A stretch of 64,000 nucleotides of DNA from Priestia koreensis (GCF_001274935.1 NZ_LILC01000015.1:21150-85149); one strand, 5' to 3'; positions 20,203 to 29,353 are shown, numbered from the stretch's first letter. The notes: generated by a model from the sequence alone, not told the origin. Numbers and translations: made by a program.

Positions 20203-20790
20203 ATGGAAACGGAGATCTATTTTGTAAGGCACGCTCATTCTGTTTTTTCGTTAGAAAACGAAGAAACGAGGGAGTTATCTGAAAAGGGTTGGGAAGACGC
20301 AGAAAAAATTACGGAAATCCTTGTAAAAGAGGATATTGACCATATTGTTTCAAGCTCATATGTAAGAGCCATCCAAACAGTAGAAGGATTATCAAAACAT
20401 ATACATAAGAAAATAGAAGTAGATACACGGTTTAGAGAACGAGATTTAGCAGCAAGAGATTATCATTTTGACAACCATTTAGAAGTAGTCAAATATGTAT
20501 TTGATCATCCCGAGTTTAAATATCCTGGTAGGGAATCTAACAGAGAGGTTCAAGAGCGCGGAATAAGCGGGTTAAGAGATCTTGTTTCAACGTATAAAGG
20601 GAAAAGAGTGGCTGTCGGTATACACGGTAATATCATGACGTGTATCCTTAGCTATTTTGATCAAAAATATGACGTTGATTTTTGGCACAGCACGACAAAA
20701 CCAGATATATATAAACTGACCATTGATTCTGAGTTTACGTTGGTTGGGTTTAGGCGACTGTGGGGACAGGAGAATATTATCCTAAGATAA
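20203..20790 (+). CDS. Histidine phosphatase (phosphoglycerate mutase-like) family protein
   Basis: A branch-1 histidine phosphatase superfamily protein. The phosphohistidine motif RHAH is near residue 9, with a second catalytic His in VGIHGNIM. ATG 20203 gives METEIYFVRHAHS; the GGAG just upstream is only 2 bp away, so GTG 20191 remains possible. The substrate is unknown. A 120-bp stretch before it shows no clear promoter. Confidence 0.82.
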   Translation: METEIYFVRHAHSVFSLENEETRELSEKGWEDAEKITEILVKEDIDHIVSSSYVRAIQTVEGLSKHIHKKIEVDTRFRERDLAARDYHFDNHLEVVKYVFDHPEFKYPGRESNREVQERGISGLRDLVSTYKGKRVAVGIHGNIMTCILSYFDQKYDVDFWHSTTKPDIYKLTIDSEFTLVGFRRLWGQENIILR

Positions 20791-20802
20791 GTATTTTTTA
20801 GT

Positions 20803-20844
20803 AAAAAGGCGTTGGTAGGGGTTAATTTGCAATGCCTTTTTTTA
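20803..20844 (+). terminator. Terminator after the histidine phosphatase gene
   Basis: AAAAAGGCGTTG and CAATGCCTTTTT pair around a 14-nt loop, followed by T residues. A weaker second hairpin (GTCCAA/TTGGAC with a T-tract) lies at 20949-20972. The sequence between holds no convincing gene. Confidence 0.75.
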
Positions 20845-21046
20845 CTTTGAACCATTCTGGTGAGACTTATATAAATACGTACATAGGTAATTTCAAGCAG
20901 TTTATGTAATAGGAAATGTCGAATGAATACAACCAGCACGCCAAAATTGTCCAAGATTTGGACGTTTTTTTATTTATAAGAAAAAAATTTGAGCCAAACT
21001 AAACTTTTGTTTGTCTAATAGGTAGAGGACAAACAAGAGAGGGTGA

Positions 21047-21571
21047 ATGACTATTAGACGTTTAGTGATAAAAGCTCAAAAAGGTAATGACAAAGCATTT
21101 TTGAAGTTATTCCAACAATACGAAGAGGATATTTATCGAACGGCTTATGTTTACGTAAAGAATAAAGACGATGCTTTAGATATCGTTCAAGAAGTAGCGT
21201 ATCAGTCATTTAAAAAGATCGATACATTGCAAAAGCCAGAATATTTTAAAACGTGGCTAATGAAAATAGCGATCAATTGTGCAATAAACGTAATAAAAAA
21301 GAACCAAAAGGTTATTCAACTAAAACCAGAATTTGAAGTGCTTATTACTTCAGAGGAAGAAGATCTTTCACTTTCATTATCATTACAAGAACTCATGAAC
21401 ACTTTGCAGGAAGAGGAGAAAAGCGTTATTTTGTTAAAGTTTTACCATGACCATACCTTAAAAGAAATATCCGAATTACTACAAATCCCACTGGGAACGG
21501 CGAAATCTACGTTATATCGTGCATTAAATAAACTTCGTAAAAATTTTAAGGAGGTTGGTAACTATGAGTAA
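21047..21571 (+). CDS. ECF-type RNA polymerase sigma factor
   Basis: An extracytoplasmic-function sigma-70 factor of 174 residues. Region 2 (about 20-85) contains IYRTAYVYVKNKDDALDIVQ and the -10-contacting FKTWLMKIAINCAIN. Region 4 (about 115-165) contains LKEISELLQIPLGTAKSTLY. ATG 21047 follows GAGGGTGA. A weak ECF-like pair (AAACT near 20996 and GTCTA at 21013) could be an autoregulated promoter, but the spacing is short. It overlaps its downstream partner by 8 bp. The specific sigma class cannot be told. Confidence 0.9.
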   Translation: MTIRRLVIKAQKGNDKAFLKLFQQYEEDIYRTAYVYVKNKDDALDIVQEVAYQSFKKIDTLQKPEYFKTWLMKIAINCAINVIKKNQKVIQLKPEFEVLITSEEEDLSLSLSLQELMNTLQEEEKSVILLKFYHDHTLKEISELLQIPLGTAKSTLYRALNKLRKNFKEVGNYE

Positions 21572-22235
21572 CAATCTAAAACAAGAGTTAGCACAAATAG
21601 ACATTCCTGTGGAGCTTCATGAAAGAAGTAAACTAGGTGTGAAAAAAGCAAAGTCTGAAATGGAAGCTAAAATAAAAGTATACGTAAAGAAACGTTTAGT
21701 ATCAGCCATTTTAGCAGCTTGCTTACTTGTTCCAACAAGTGCCTTTGCTTATCAAACACTTATTACAGATGAATTTTATGGTTCATTTGAACAAGTAAAA
21801 AAACATATATCTAGCGTCACGATGGAGAAATATTTGCTGGTAGATGCTAAATTAACTCAAGCGAAGGGGGACATGAAGCAGAAAGAGTTTCACCAATTCA
21901 AAGAGTTACTAAAAGTAGTTACTGCTTCTAAAGTTGAATACGGAAATAAGTATGGTAATATCGATTATTCTCAAGTTCCTTCTACAAAGATCGATGAAAT
22001 TAAGAAAGTAATGTTTGAAATACAGCCATATTTTGACCAATTGAACGGGCTAAAATCAAGTAAAGAAGTCTTAACATCTAAAGAATATGAGAACTATATT
22101 CATGCACTTATGACGTATGAAACAATATTAGCAAAAAGCAATAACGACACTGAAAATATCCCTTCAAATTTACAAAGTGAATTTGCTAAAGCACGAGATT
22201 TTATTAGTTATGTAGATAATAAACAACTTCAATAA
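21564..22235 (+). CDS. DUF3600 membrane protein, probable anti-sigma factor
   Basis: Likely antagonist of the ECF sigma factor it overlaps. ATG 21564 lies 9 bp after AAGGAGG, giving 223 residues. The N-terminal 45 residues are cytoplasmic (sigma-binding end). One membrane segment follows (VSAILAACLLVPTSAFAY). The extracellular domain of about 155 residues matches the DUF3600 type described as an ECF sigma negative effector. No zinc-binding HxxxCxxC motif of ZAS anti-sigma factors is present. The signal sensed is unknown. Confidence 0.8.
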   Translation: MSNNLKQELAQIDIPVELHERSKLGVKKAKSEMEAKIKVYVKKRLVSAILAACLLVPTSAFAYQTLITDEFYGSFEQVKKHISSVTMEKYLLVDAKLTQAKGDMKQKEFHQFKELLKVVTASKVEYGNKYGNIDYSQVPSTKIDEIKKVMFEIQPYFDQLNGLKSSKEVLTSKEYENYIHALMTYETILAKSNNDTENIPSNLQSEFAKARDFISYVDNKQLQ

Positions 22236-22256
22236 AGTAAGCAGAAAAAACCACTA

Positions 22257-22291
22257 TAAAAAGGGAAGAAACGTCTGTCGTTTCTTCCCTT
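22257..22291 (-). terminator. Terminator of the siderophore transport operon
   Basis: AAGGGAAGAAACG and CGTTTCTTCCCTT pair perfectly around a 5-nt loop. The U-tract (complement of TAAAAA) lies on the minus strand, so it serves the permease genes; the plus-strand side has no T-run. Confidence 0.8.
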
Positions 22292-22299
22292 CAGTGAGG

Positions 22300-23304
22300 T
22301 TACTTTTTCAACAACAAATAAACAAAATAAGGTGCGCCAATCAACGAAACCATAATTCCAGCAGGTATGGTGGTGTCAATAATGTTTCGTCCGATGGTAT
22401 CGGCGACTAATAATAACCAACCGCCAAGTAAAATGGCAACCGGGATAAATAGCTGGTTTCTTGGCCCGACTAATGCTTTTGCGATATGTGGTGCCATTAG
22501 TCCAATAAACGTAATGCCTCCCGTGACAGAAACGGATGCAGCGGCTAATGCAACAGCTGTTAGAAGTAGAGTTATTCGCTCTCTTTCGATAGAAACCCCA
22601 ACTCCAACAGCAACAGATTCGCTTAATCCTAAAAGATTTAGTCGGTTTGCTTTGTATAAGGTGAATGGAATAAGAATGACTAACCAAGGAAGAAGCGCCC
22701 AAATGAACGGCCAGTCTGTTCCCCAAATGTTTCCTGCTAACCATTTAGCAATAAAGTCAACTTTTGTCCGATCAGCGGAGGAGATGATGACAATCATAGC
22801 CCCAGACAGCGCTGTGGAGAAGCCAACGCCAATAAGGATTAGACTTACAGGCTGCAGTCCACTATTTCGTTTATAGGCCAATAAATAAATGAGAATACTC
22901 GTTATAATTGCACCTACGAATCCAACAGCAGGAATCATATACACAAATGAACCAGCCTCAACCGGAAAGAATAAAAAGAAAACGGCAATAGCAACCCCAG
23001 CGCCGGAGTTGATGCCAATAATACCAGGATCAGCTAAATCATTTCGGGTAATTCCCTGCAAAATAGAACCTGATAAAGCAAGTGCCATCCCAGCTAGCAG
23101 AGTAATGAGTATTCGAGGCAATCGGATCGAATATAAGATAAATTCTTCTTTAAAGGTTCCGTGACCTATTAGAGTTTGAATGAGTCGATCAAATGCTAAA
23201 CTAGCAGATCCTATTCCCATACTCACAATCATCGTAGCTATAATGAGGAGTAGAGAAATCAATAAGATCATCCGCTGTTTTTTAATTAATGATGGATGTA
23301 TCAT
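22300..23304 (-). CDS. Iron-siderophore ABC transporter permease (FecCD family)
   Basis: Second permease of the Fe3+-siderophore importer, 334 residues with 8-10 membrane segments. Family blocks include LPRILITLLAGMALALSGSILQGITRNDLADPGIIGINSGAG and the ATPase-contact loop GGITFIGLMAPHIAK. Its start overlaps the stop of the first permease by 4 bp, so the two are translationally coupled. Last gene of the Fur-regulated operon. Confidence 0.93.
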   Translation of the reverse strand: MIHPSLIKKQRMILLISLLLIIATMIVSMGIGSASLAFDRLIQTLIGHGTFKEEFILYSIRLPRILITLLAGMALALSGSILQGITRNDLADPGIIGINSGAGVAIAVFFLFFPVEAGSFVYMIPAVGFVGAIITSILIYLLAYKRNSGLQPVSLILIGVGFSTALSGAMIVIISSADRTKVDFIAKWLAGNIWGTDWPFIWALLPWLVILIPFTLYKANRLNLLGLSESVAVGVGVSIERERITLLLTAVALAAASVSVTGGITFIGLMAPHIAKALVGPRNQLFIPVAILLGGWLLLVADTIGRNIIDTTIPAGIMVSLIGAPYFVYLLLKK

Positions 23305-24320
23305 GAGAGCGCGTTTCCTCCCTTTCGAACAATAACCAATAAGAATGGCAAGCCTAACATAGCCACAATTGCTACAACAGGTGTTTCATAAGGCGCATTC
23401 AATGTACGGCCAATGGTATCAGCAAATAGCATAAAAGTAGCCCCAGCAGTTGCGGACATGGGCAAAATAAAGCGATAATCGGTTCCAACAATGGCTCGAA
23501 CGATATGAGGAATCATTAGTCCAATAAACGTCATATTCCCAACAAGAGCAACAGAAGATCCTGAGAGAATGATGATAACAATAAAGAGAAGGATTTTAAT
23601 TTTTATGATGTTCTGACCTAATCCAACCGCAACTTCTTCATTTAGACTTAGGATGGTAAGCTGTCTGGACAGAAAAATGGCTATGATCATTCCAATCACG
23701 ATAAAAGGAACAATAATTTTTAGCTGAGTCCAGGTCGTTCCAACCATTCCTCCAGCTGTCCACATTGAGATATCCTTCGAAATTTTAAAGTAAAGGCCAA
23801 GTCCTTCTGCAATCGCATATAAAAAGGCAGAAACAGCTGAACCTGCTAGAACGATACGAAGGGGGGAAAATCCGCCTCTTTTCATGGACCCAATTCCAAA
23901 AACCAAAAGAGCTCCAATTGTCGCCCCAATAAAACAAGCAACCATGGTCAAAAAGTAATTAGCAGATGGCATAAAGGCAATTGTAACTGCCAGGGCAACG
24001 TAAGCGCCGGCAGATAAACCTAATAAGCCAGGATCGGCAAGTGGATTTCTTGTCATTCCTTGCATAATTGCACCAGAAACCGCTAGAGCCGCGCCGACAA
24101 AAATAGCAGCTATTTCCCGGGGCAATCGAATATCACGGATAATGGAGATATGATCACTAGTGGCAGAAGACGTAAGCGCCAACCATACATCCTTCATTCC
24201 TACATCTGCCGCTCCAAAGGCCATTGCGATAAAAAACATGCCGATAAAAATGATAATTCCCATGAAAAAAGTAATGATAAATGAAGTAGAAGATCGAGTT
24301 TTATTTGTCATTGAGCTCAT
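23301..24320 (-). CDS. Iron-siderophore ABC transporter permease (FecCD family)
   Basis: First permease of the pair, 339 residues. It has the same family blocks (LPREIAAIFVGAALAVSGAIMQGMTRNPLADPGLLG and GNMTFIGLMIPHIVRAI). It probably forms a heterodimer with the neighbouring permease. It is separated from the upstream binding-protein gene by a 92-bp gap holding a hairpin, which may lower permease expression relative to the binding protein. Confidence 0.93.
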   Translation of the reverse strand: MSSMTNKTRSSTSFIITFFMGIIIFIGMFFIAMAFGAADVGMKDVWLALTSSATSDHISIIRDIRLPREIAAIFVGAALAVSGAIMQGMTRNPLADPGLLGLSAGAYVALAVTIAFMPSANYFLTMVACFIGATIGALLVFGIGSMKRGGFSPLRIVLAGSAVSAFLYAIAEGLGLYFKISKDISMWTAGGMVGTTWTQLKIIVPFIVIGMIIAIFLSRQLTILSLNEEVAVGLGQNIIKIKILLFIVIIILSGSSVALVGNMTFIGLMIPHIVRAIVGTDYRFILPMSATAGATFMLFADTIGRTLNAPYETPVVAIVAMLGLPFLLVIVRKGGNALS

Positions 24321-24342
24321 TACTCTCCTTTCCTAGCATGAG

Positions 24343-24391
24343 AAAAGGGATGGCCAAAAAGGAAATAAGATCCTTTTTCGGTCATCCCTTT
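24343..24391 (-). terminator. Hairpin between binding-protein and permease genes, possible partial terminator
   Basis: On the minus strand a stem of about 20 bp with a mismatch (arms AAAGGGATGACCGAAAAAGG and CCTTTTTGGCCATCCCTTT) is followed by a short TTTTC. The tail is weak, which suits attenuation or 3'-end protection better than full termination. Confidence 0.55.
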
Positions 24392-24412
24392 CAAGACGCT
24401 GTTTTTAAAATG

Positions 24413-25333
24413 TTAGTTTTCTAAAAATGCTTTTTTAAAGAATGTAAGTTGCTTTTCAAGAGTGATGGGATCAGTAAAGGAAGCACCTTCACCCTGCATC
24501 TCAAAAACGTGTCCATTTTTAACAGCAGGAATGTTTTTATATGTGTCTGTATTTTGGAACGATGTGTTGGAATCAGAGTACTTACTTAAAATGACATAAT
24601 CTCCTGCGTATTCTGGAAGGACTTCAGATGATAGTGTGTAATACCCAGCTTTTAATGCATCTTTTTTTACCTTTTCAGGCATATTTAACTTCATTGTTTG
24701 ATATAAGATTTCTGTGCCACGTGCCCAGTTGTTTCCGTACACATAAAGATCTTTTCCATATGCTTCAATAACAGATACCGTTGATTTTTCGCCAATTTTT
24801 GCTCGAATATCATTCCCGATTGTTTCTGCACGCTTCTTAAAGTCTTCTGTCCACGCTTTAGCTTCTTTTTCCTTGTTTAGCAGCTTTCCGATTTCAACAT
24901 GCTGAGTTAAATAATCTACTTTTCCCCATGTATACGTAACGGTAGGTGCAATTTCTTTTAACTTATCTACATTTTTGACCGTTGATAATGCAATGATTAA
25001 ATCAGGATTTAACTCAATAATTTTTTCAAGGTTATCCTCTGAAACCTCTTCAACGTCTTTCAACTGTTTTTTAAAGGTTGGATTGTTTTTAGACCAAGTA
25101 TCTACACCGACAACGTTAACGCCTAAATCTAAAACATCTCCAGTATAGCCTGATAGCACAACTACTCTCTTTGGATGAGCGGGGACTTTGACTGGTCCTG
25201 TTTCTGATTGATATGTAATGGTTTTTGATTCTTTATCTTTAGATCCGTTATCTTCTGTTTTTATGTTGTCGTTGCCACATGCACTAACAATAAGAATGAG
25301 CAGTAGAAAGAGTGGGGCTAATAGTTTCTTCAT
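24413..25333 (-). CDS. Iron-siderophore substrate-binding lipoprotein
   Basis: Extracellular Fe3+-siderophore receptor of the importer. The start is the third of three consecutive ATGs (25333), best spaced from GAGGAG, giving 306 residues. The signal peptide MKKLLAPLFLLLILIVSAC ends in a lipobox (VSAC), so the protein is lipid-anchored. The mature part is a class III (FecB/FhuD-like) binding protein with a rigid helical link, e.g. HPKRVVVLSGYTGDVLDLG and LEKIIELNPDLIIA. Sequence flavour suggests a hydroxamate-type ligand, but this is inference. The N-terminal coding end overlaps the ATPase gene by 50 bp. Confidence 0.9.
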   Translation of the reverse strand: MKKLLAPLFLLLILIVSACGNDNIKTEDNGSKDKESKTITYQSETGPVKVPAHPKRVVVLSGYTGDVLDLGVNVVGVDTWSKNNPTFKKQLKDVEEVSEDNLEKIIELNPDLIIALSTVKNVDKLKEIAPTVTYTWGKVDYLTQHVEIGKLLNKEKEAKAWTEDFKKRAETIGNDIRAKIGEKSTVSVIEAYGKDLYVYGNNWARGTEILYQTMKLNMPEKVKKDALKAGYYTLSSEVLPEYAGDYVILSKYSDSNTSFQNTDTYKNIPAVKNGHVFEMQGEGASFTDPITLEKQLTFFKKAFLEN

Positions 25334-26129
25334 CATCATTTTCTCCTCGTAATAAATTGTAGGTAACACACATTGGTTTATCTGTTCTTGGATCACGCCC
25401 AATTACAGCATCGATTTGAAAAACATCTCGCAGTACTTCAGGAACGATGACTTCTTCACAAGTTCCCGCTTTTGCAACCTCACCGTCTTTTAGGGCAATG
25501 ATGTAGTCAGCAAAACGAGCAGCTTGATTTAAATCATGTAGAACCATAATGATGGTTCTATTCTGTTCCTTGTTTAGAGTTTGTAGTAATTCTAAAACTT
25601 CTAGTTGATGAGCCATATCTAAATACGTTGTTGGTTCATCAAGAAAAATAATCTCTGTTTCTTGGGCCAGAGCCATGGCAATCCAAACACGTTGACGTTG
25701 ACCTCCTGACAGGGCATCGATTGGACGATATTTATAGTCTGAGGTACCAGTGACCTCTAGCGCCCAATCAATAACTTCGTAATCTTTCTTCGTCAACCGA
25801 CCTAACCCAGTCTGATGCGGAAAACGTCCATATGATATTAATTCACCGACTGTTAACCCAGCAGCACCTTCAGGAGTTTGTGGGAGAATGGCAATTTTCT
25901 TCGCCAAAGCTTTTGTCTGTTCTTTAGCAATGTCTTTTCCATCTAGAAGTACTGAGCCTGATTGATGTGGAATAATGCGCGTAATAGCCTTTAATAAGGT
26001 TGATTTTCCGCAACCATTGGATCCAATGATGGTTGTGATTTTTTTATCTGGAATCGTTACACTAAGGTTGTTAACAATTAAACGTTCTCCATAGCCAACA
26101 CTCAAGTCATTCGTTAACAGGCGAAGCAT
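25284..26129 (-). CDS. Iron-siderophore ABC transporter ATP-binding protein
   Basis: ATPase of the importer, 281 residues. Walker A is GSNGCGKST (about 36-44), signature LSGGQRQR, Walker B IIFLDEPTTYLD, and switch His in VLHDLNQAARFAD. It is the first gene of the operon, an unusual position. Its last 17 codons (after TYNLLRGEN) run through the ribosome-binding site and signal-peptide codons of the binding-protein gene in another frame; both frames look intact, so this is overlap rather than frameshift. A Fur box lies 46 bp upstream. Confidence 0.93.
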   Translation of the reverse strand: MLRLLTNDLSVGYGERLIVNNLSVTIPDKKITTIIGSNGCGKSTLLKAITRIIPHQSGSVLLDGKDIAKEQTKALAKKIAILPQTPEGAAGLTVGELISYGRFPHQTGLGRLTKKDYEVIDWALEVTGTSDYKYRPIDALSGGQRQRVWIAMALAQETEIIFLDEPTTYLDMAHQLEVLELLQTLNKEQNRTIIMVLHDLNQAARFADYIIALKDGEVAKAGTCEEVIVPEVLRDVFQIDAVIGRDPRTDKPMCVTYNLLRGENDDEETISPTLSTAHSYC

Positions 26130-26174
26130 TTCTTATGACCCCCCATAATTGAAAAATATATATTACATCATAAG

Positions 26175-26195
26175 TGAGAATGATTATCGATATCA
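26175..26195 (-). promoter_or_regulatory. Fur box upstream of the siderophore operon
   Basis: On the minus strand, GATATCGATAATCATTCTC matches 16 of 19 positions of the Fur consensus GATAATGATAATCATTATC. Confidence 0.78.
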
Positions 26196-26377
26196 GTTAT
26201 CTATCTAAATATATAGTTAACTTTTACAGTTGTCAATAAAAATAAATGACGAAAAATGTAAGGCAGGAGAGGAAGTTTAATATGATTTCGCTATAACATT
26301 TTTTGTAGCTTGTAATAAAGGGGAAGCGGTTTTTAGAAAAATAGCTATTGTGAAAACAAGACTAATCACTTACAATT

Positions 26378-26396
26378 GATAATGATAATCATTTGA
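26378..26396 (+). promoter_or_regulatory. Fur box upstream of ycgT
   Basis: GATAATGATAATCATTTGA: the first 16 bases equal the Fur consensus exactly. It ends 25 bp before the ycgT start. The 292-bp divergent region therefore holds one Fur box per direction; the middle shows no clear gene. Confidence 0.82.
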
Positions 26397-26421
26397 GAAT
26401 TAAATTAGGGAGTGAACGCGA

Positions 26422-27480
26422 ATGCACCAACAGGACTTATTTGATGTGACGGTTATTGGTGGAGGGCCAGCAGGGCTATATTCTACTTTTTATAGCGGAT
26501 TAAGAGAGATGAAGACAAAGTTGATCGAATATCAGCCCCAACTTGGTGGGAAAATTCACGTTTACCCAGAAAAAATGATTTGGGATGTTGGAGGAGTAAC
26601 GCCTATTTCAGGCGCAAAGCTAATGGAGAATCTAGTCAAGCAAGGCTTGACCTTTGATCCGACAGTTGTGCTAAATGAGAAAATAGAGTCAATATCCCGT
26701 AATCAAGACGGAACTTTCTTGTTACAAGCAACATCTGGCCGAAAACATTATACAAAAACAGTGGTTATTGCTGTAGGAAGTGGCATTTTAAATCCTAAGA
26801 AGCTTGAAATTGAAGGAGCTGAGCGATTTGAGGTCACGAACATTCATTATACAATTACGTCACTTATGAAATTTAAGGATAAAACCGTGATTATTTCAGG
26901 GGGTGGAAACACGGCTATTGACTGGGCAAATGAGCTAGAGGCGGTTGCTAAAAAGGTATACATTACCTATCGAAAAGAAAATCTATCTGGTCATGAGGCA
27001 CAGGTCACAAAGTTAGTAAATAGCTCAATCCATTGTCTCCCACAAACGAGCATTACAAAGCTCATCGCCTGCGAGAATCACGAAGAAATTAAAAAAGTGG
27101 AGCTGACGGATCAACAAACGGGTGAGACTACTTACCTTGATATTGACGATGTGATTATCAATCATGGCTACGAACAAGATACAAGCTTGCTCCAAAATAG
27201 TGAGTTACAGATAAAGATGGCAAACGATTATTATATCGCTGGTAATTCTAATAGCGAGTCCTCTATCGAAGGTATTTATGCAGCTGGTGACATTCTCAGT
27301 TATGAAGGCAAATTACACTTAATTGCAGGATGTTTCCAAGATGCTGCCAGCGCCATCAATAAAGCAAAGCAGTACATTCAACCAACGGCTCAAAAGTTCG
27401 CCATGGTATCTTCGCATAATGAAGTTTTCAAAAAGAGAAACCGAGCATTAATTAAAGAAATGATGGCGGGACAATCCTAA
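26422..27480 (+). CDS. ycgT: Ferredoxin/flavodoxin-NADP reductase (TrxR-like), YcgT
   Basis: FAD-dependent reductase of the thioredoxin-reductase-like FNR class, which passes electrons from NADPH to ferredoxin or flavodoxin. It has 352 residues. The FAD dinucleotide fold starts at GGGPAGLYST (about 12), the NADP fold at GGGNTAIDWANE (about 163), and the C-terminal FAD motif is AAGDILSYEGKLHLIAGCF. It lacks the CxxC of true thioredoxin reductases. Fur control, known for B. subtilis ycgT, is supported by the upstream box. Reductive iron release from siderophores is a plausible role next to the importer. Confidence 0.9.
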   Translation: MHQQDLFDVTVIGGGPAGLYSTFYSGLREMKTKLIEYQPQLGGKIHVYPEKMIWDVGGVTPISGAKLMENLVKQGLTFDPTVVLNEKIESISRNQDGTFLLQATSGRKHYTKTVVIAVGSGILNPKKLEIEGAERFEVTNIHYTITSLMKFKDKTVIISGGGNTAIDWANELEAVAKKVYITYRKENLSGHEAQVTKLVNSSIHCLPQTSITKLIACENHEEIKKVELTDQQTGETTYLDIDDVIINHGYEQDTSLLQNSELQIKMANDYYIAGNSNSESSIEGIYAAGDILSYEGKLHLIAGCFQDAASAINKAKQYIQPTAQKFAMVSSHNEVFKKRNRALIKEMMAGQS

Positions 27481-27547
27481 AAAGATGGCTGGAAACTTTA
27501 TATATAAAATATTTGAATAAACAAGATCATTTACTGATCTAAATGCA

Positions 27548-27586
27548 AAAAAGCGAGGAGAGCCTGTATGCTCTTCTCGCTTTCTT
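27548..27586. terminator. Bidirectional terminator between ycgT and dus
   Basis: AAAGCGAGGAGAGC pairs with GCTCTTCTCGCTTT (one mismatch) between convergent genes, with A/T-rich flanks on both sides. Confidence 0.8.
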
Positions 27587-27588
27587 AT

Positions 27589-28587
27589 TTATGAAACAGA
27601 AAATCCTTCTTCTTCTTTTACGCCATATTTCTCGGTGAATTCGTCTAAAAGAGTACGAACTTCATCTGTGGAATTCGTTTCCATTAGAAGGTTTCTTAGT
27701 TCACCAGCTCCGCGGAATCCACGAACGTAAATTTTAAAGAAGCGGCGCAGTGGTTTGAATTGACGAGGCTCTAATTCGTTTGAGTATTTATCGTGAAGAT
27801 CAAGCTGTAGTCTTAGAAGATCTAGAAGTTCTTGGCTACCGTGCTCTTTCTTCTCTTTTTCAAATGCAAACGGATTGTGGAAGATGCCGCGTCCAATCAT
27901 AATCCCATCTACTCCGTATTTCTCTGCTAGCTCAAGGCCTTTCTCACGGTCAGGAATATCTCCATTAATCGTCAGAAGCGTCTGAGGAGCAATTTCATCA
28001 CGAAGCTTCTTAATCTCAGGAATAAGCTCCCAGTGAGCATCAACGTTACTCATTTCTTTACGCGTGCGAAGGTGGATGGAAAGGTTCGCAACATCTTGTT
28101 CTAAAATGTGTCGTAACCATGCATGCCATTCTTCTACTTCTGTATATCCAAGACGAGTTTTCACACTTACAGGAAGACCGCCTGCTTTAGCAGCTTGAAT
28201 GATTTCAGCAGCCACATCAGGGCGACGGATTAGTCCAGAACCTCTACCATTTGCCGCCACGTTCTGTACGGGGCAACCCATGTTAATGTCAATTCCGCGG
28301 AATCCCATCTCAGCCATCCCAATGCTCATCTCACGGAAGTATTCGGGCTTGTCTCCCCAAATATGCGCAACCATTGGTTGTTCATCTTCTGTGAACGTTA
28401 AGCGTCCACGTACGCTATTTCGTCCTTTTGGATGACAATAGCTTTCTGTATTCGTAAATTCTGTGAAGAATACGTCAGGTCTCGCTGCTTTACTCACGAC
28501 ATGACGAAAAACCACATCGGTCACGGCTTCCATCGGTGCCAGAATAAAGAACGGCCGAGGCAACTCATGCCAAAAATTATCTTTCAT
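27589..28587 (-). CDS. dus: tRNA-dihydrouridine synthase
   Basis: FMN-dependent enzyme that reduces uridine to dihydrouridine in the tRNA D-arm. It has 332 residues in a TIM barrel ([36 protein letters not shown] with the conserved Cys, [31 protein letters not shown]) followed by the C-terminal helical domain. It is closer to the DusC/YhdG-type variants than to the dusB partner of folK, judging by the N-terminus. ATG follows GAGAGGG at a long spacing. Monocistronic. Confidence 0.9.
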   Translation of the reverse strand: MKDNFWHELPRPFFILAPMEAVTDVVFRHVVSKAARPDVFFTEFTNTESYCHPKGRNSVRGRLTFTEDEQPMVAHIWGDKPEYFREMSIGMAEMGFRGIDINMGCPVQNVAANGRGSGLIRRPDVAAEIIQAAKAGGLPVSVKTRLGYTEVEEWHAWLRHILEQDVANLSIHLRTRKEMSNVDAHWELIPEIKKLRDEIAPQTLLTINGDIPDREKGLELAEKYGVDGIMIGRGIFHNPFAFEKEKKEHGSQELLDLLRLQLDLHDKYSNELEPRQFKPLRRFFKIYVRGFRGAGELRNLLMETNSTDEVRTLLDEFTEKYGVKEEEGFSVS

Positions 28588-28798
28588 AATATAGTAAACC
28601 CTCTCTTTAAGGGAAACAGGTTCCCAAAATTAAAAAGTGAAAAAATCTGTAGTCCTATCCATTCTCTTTTAGAATGAATTTCAACCAGTATATACTTTAA
28701 TAGTATTAACCAAAAAGTGCAAGTGGACGACTTGTTTTGATCGCTACTCTTTAACAAAATATCCATCTACCCCGCTAAATAAACAAGGGGAGAAAAAC

Positions 28799-29353
28799 AT
28801 GATTACAATTCAACAAATTCATAAAGAACATTATCCTCAAGGAAAGAACGTTCATTATAAGTATACATCAGATCAGTATTATGAAGTGAAGGTTGAAAAA
28901 ATAGGAAACGGATGGTGTTTTTCGATGCAGGAAAAAAGATTTTCTGCCCCTTTCGTAAAAGAGCTAGAAGAAGACATTTTTCAACCTCATAAAGATGGTT
29001 CAGAGGTCTACATCGCTTTTTTTGAAGGTAAGGAAGCAGCTATTATGGTTATTCAAGAAATGGAATGGAATCATACATTGCTAATTCATGATTTGTATGT
29101 AGAGTCTGCGTTTAAAAGGCTCGGAATCGGTCAAAGCCTGATCCAATTCGCAAAGCAGCGAGCTATTACGCTAGGAGTGAGGTCGATCATATTGGAAACT
29201 CAAACGTCTAATTATCCTGCGATCCAATTTTATATAAGAAATGGATTTGAACCAGTCGGTTTGAACACCATTTCTTATGCCAATCACGACATCCAAAATA
29301 GGGAAGTTCGGATTGAGATGGGGTATGTGCTAAAAGAGTGTGACATTGAATAA
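28799..29353 (+). CDS. GNAT family N-acetyltransferase, SatA-like
   Basis: Acetyl-CoA-dependent N-acetyltransferase of 184 residues. The N-terminal half is divergent. The C-terminal half has the GNAT core with acetyl-CoA motif A (LYVESAFKRLGIGQSLIQFA) and motif B (TSNYPAIQFYIRNGFEPVGLNTISY). The pattern (LETQ, FY.R.GF, NTISYAN) resembles streptothricin acetyltransferase SatA of Bacillus, but I cannot assign a substrate. ATG follows AAGGGGAG. It lies alone, with an FAD oxidase 83 bp downstream on the same strand. Confidence 0.8.
   Translation: MITIQQIHKEHYPQGKNVHYKYTSDQYYEVKVEKIGNGWCFSMQEKRFSAPFVKELEEDIFQPHKDGSEVYIAFFEGKEAAIMVIQEMEWNHTLLIHDLYVESAFKRLGIGQSLIQFAKQRAITLGVRSIILETQTSNYPAIQFYIRNGFEPVGLNTISYANHDIQNREVRIEMGYVLKECDIE

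Noticed and set aside
20921..20978. 18-codon frame ending at a weak T-tract hairpin
   Set aside because: Poor ribosome-binding site and low complexity; probably chance.
25284..25339. Frameshift between siderophore ATPase and binding-protein genes
   Set aside because: Both frames are intact with proper ends; a short overlap explains the layout.
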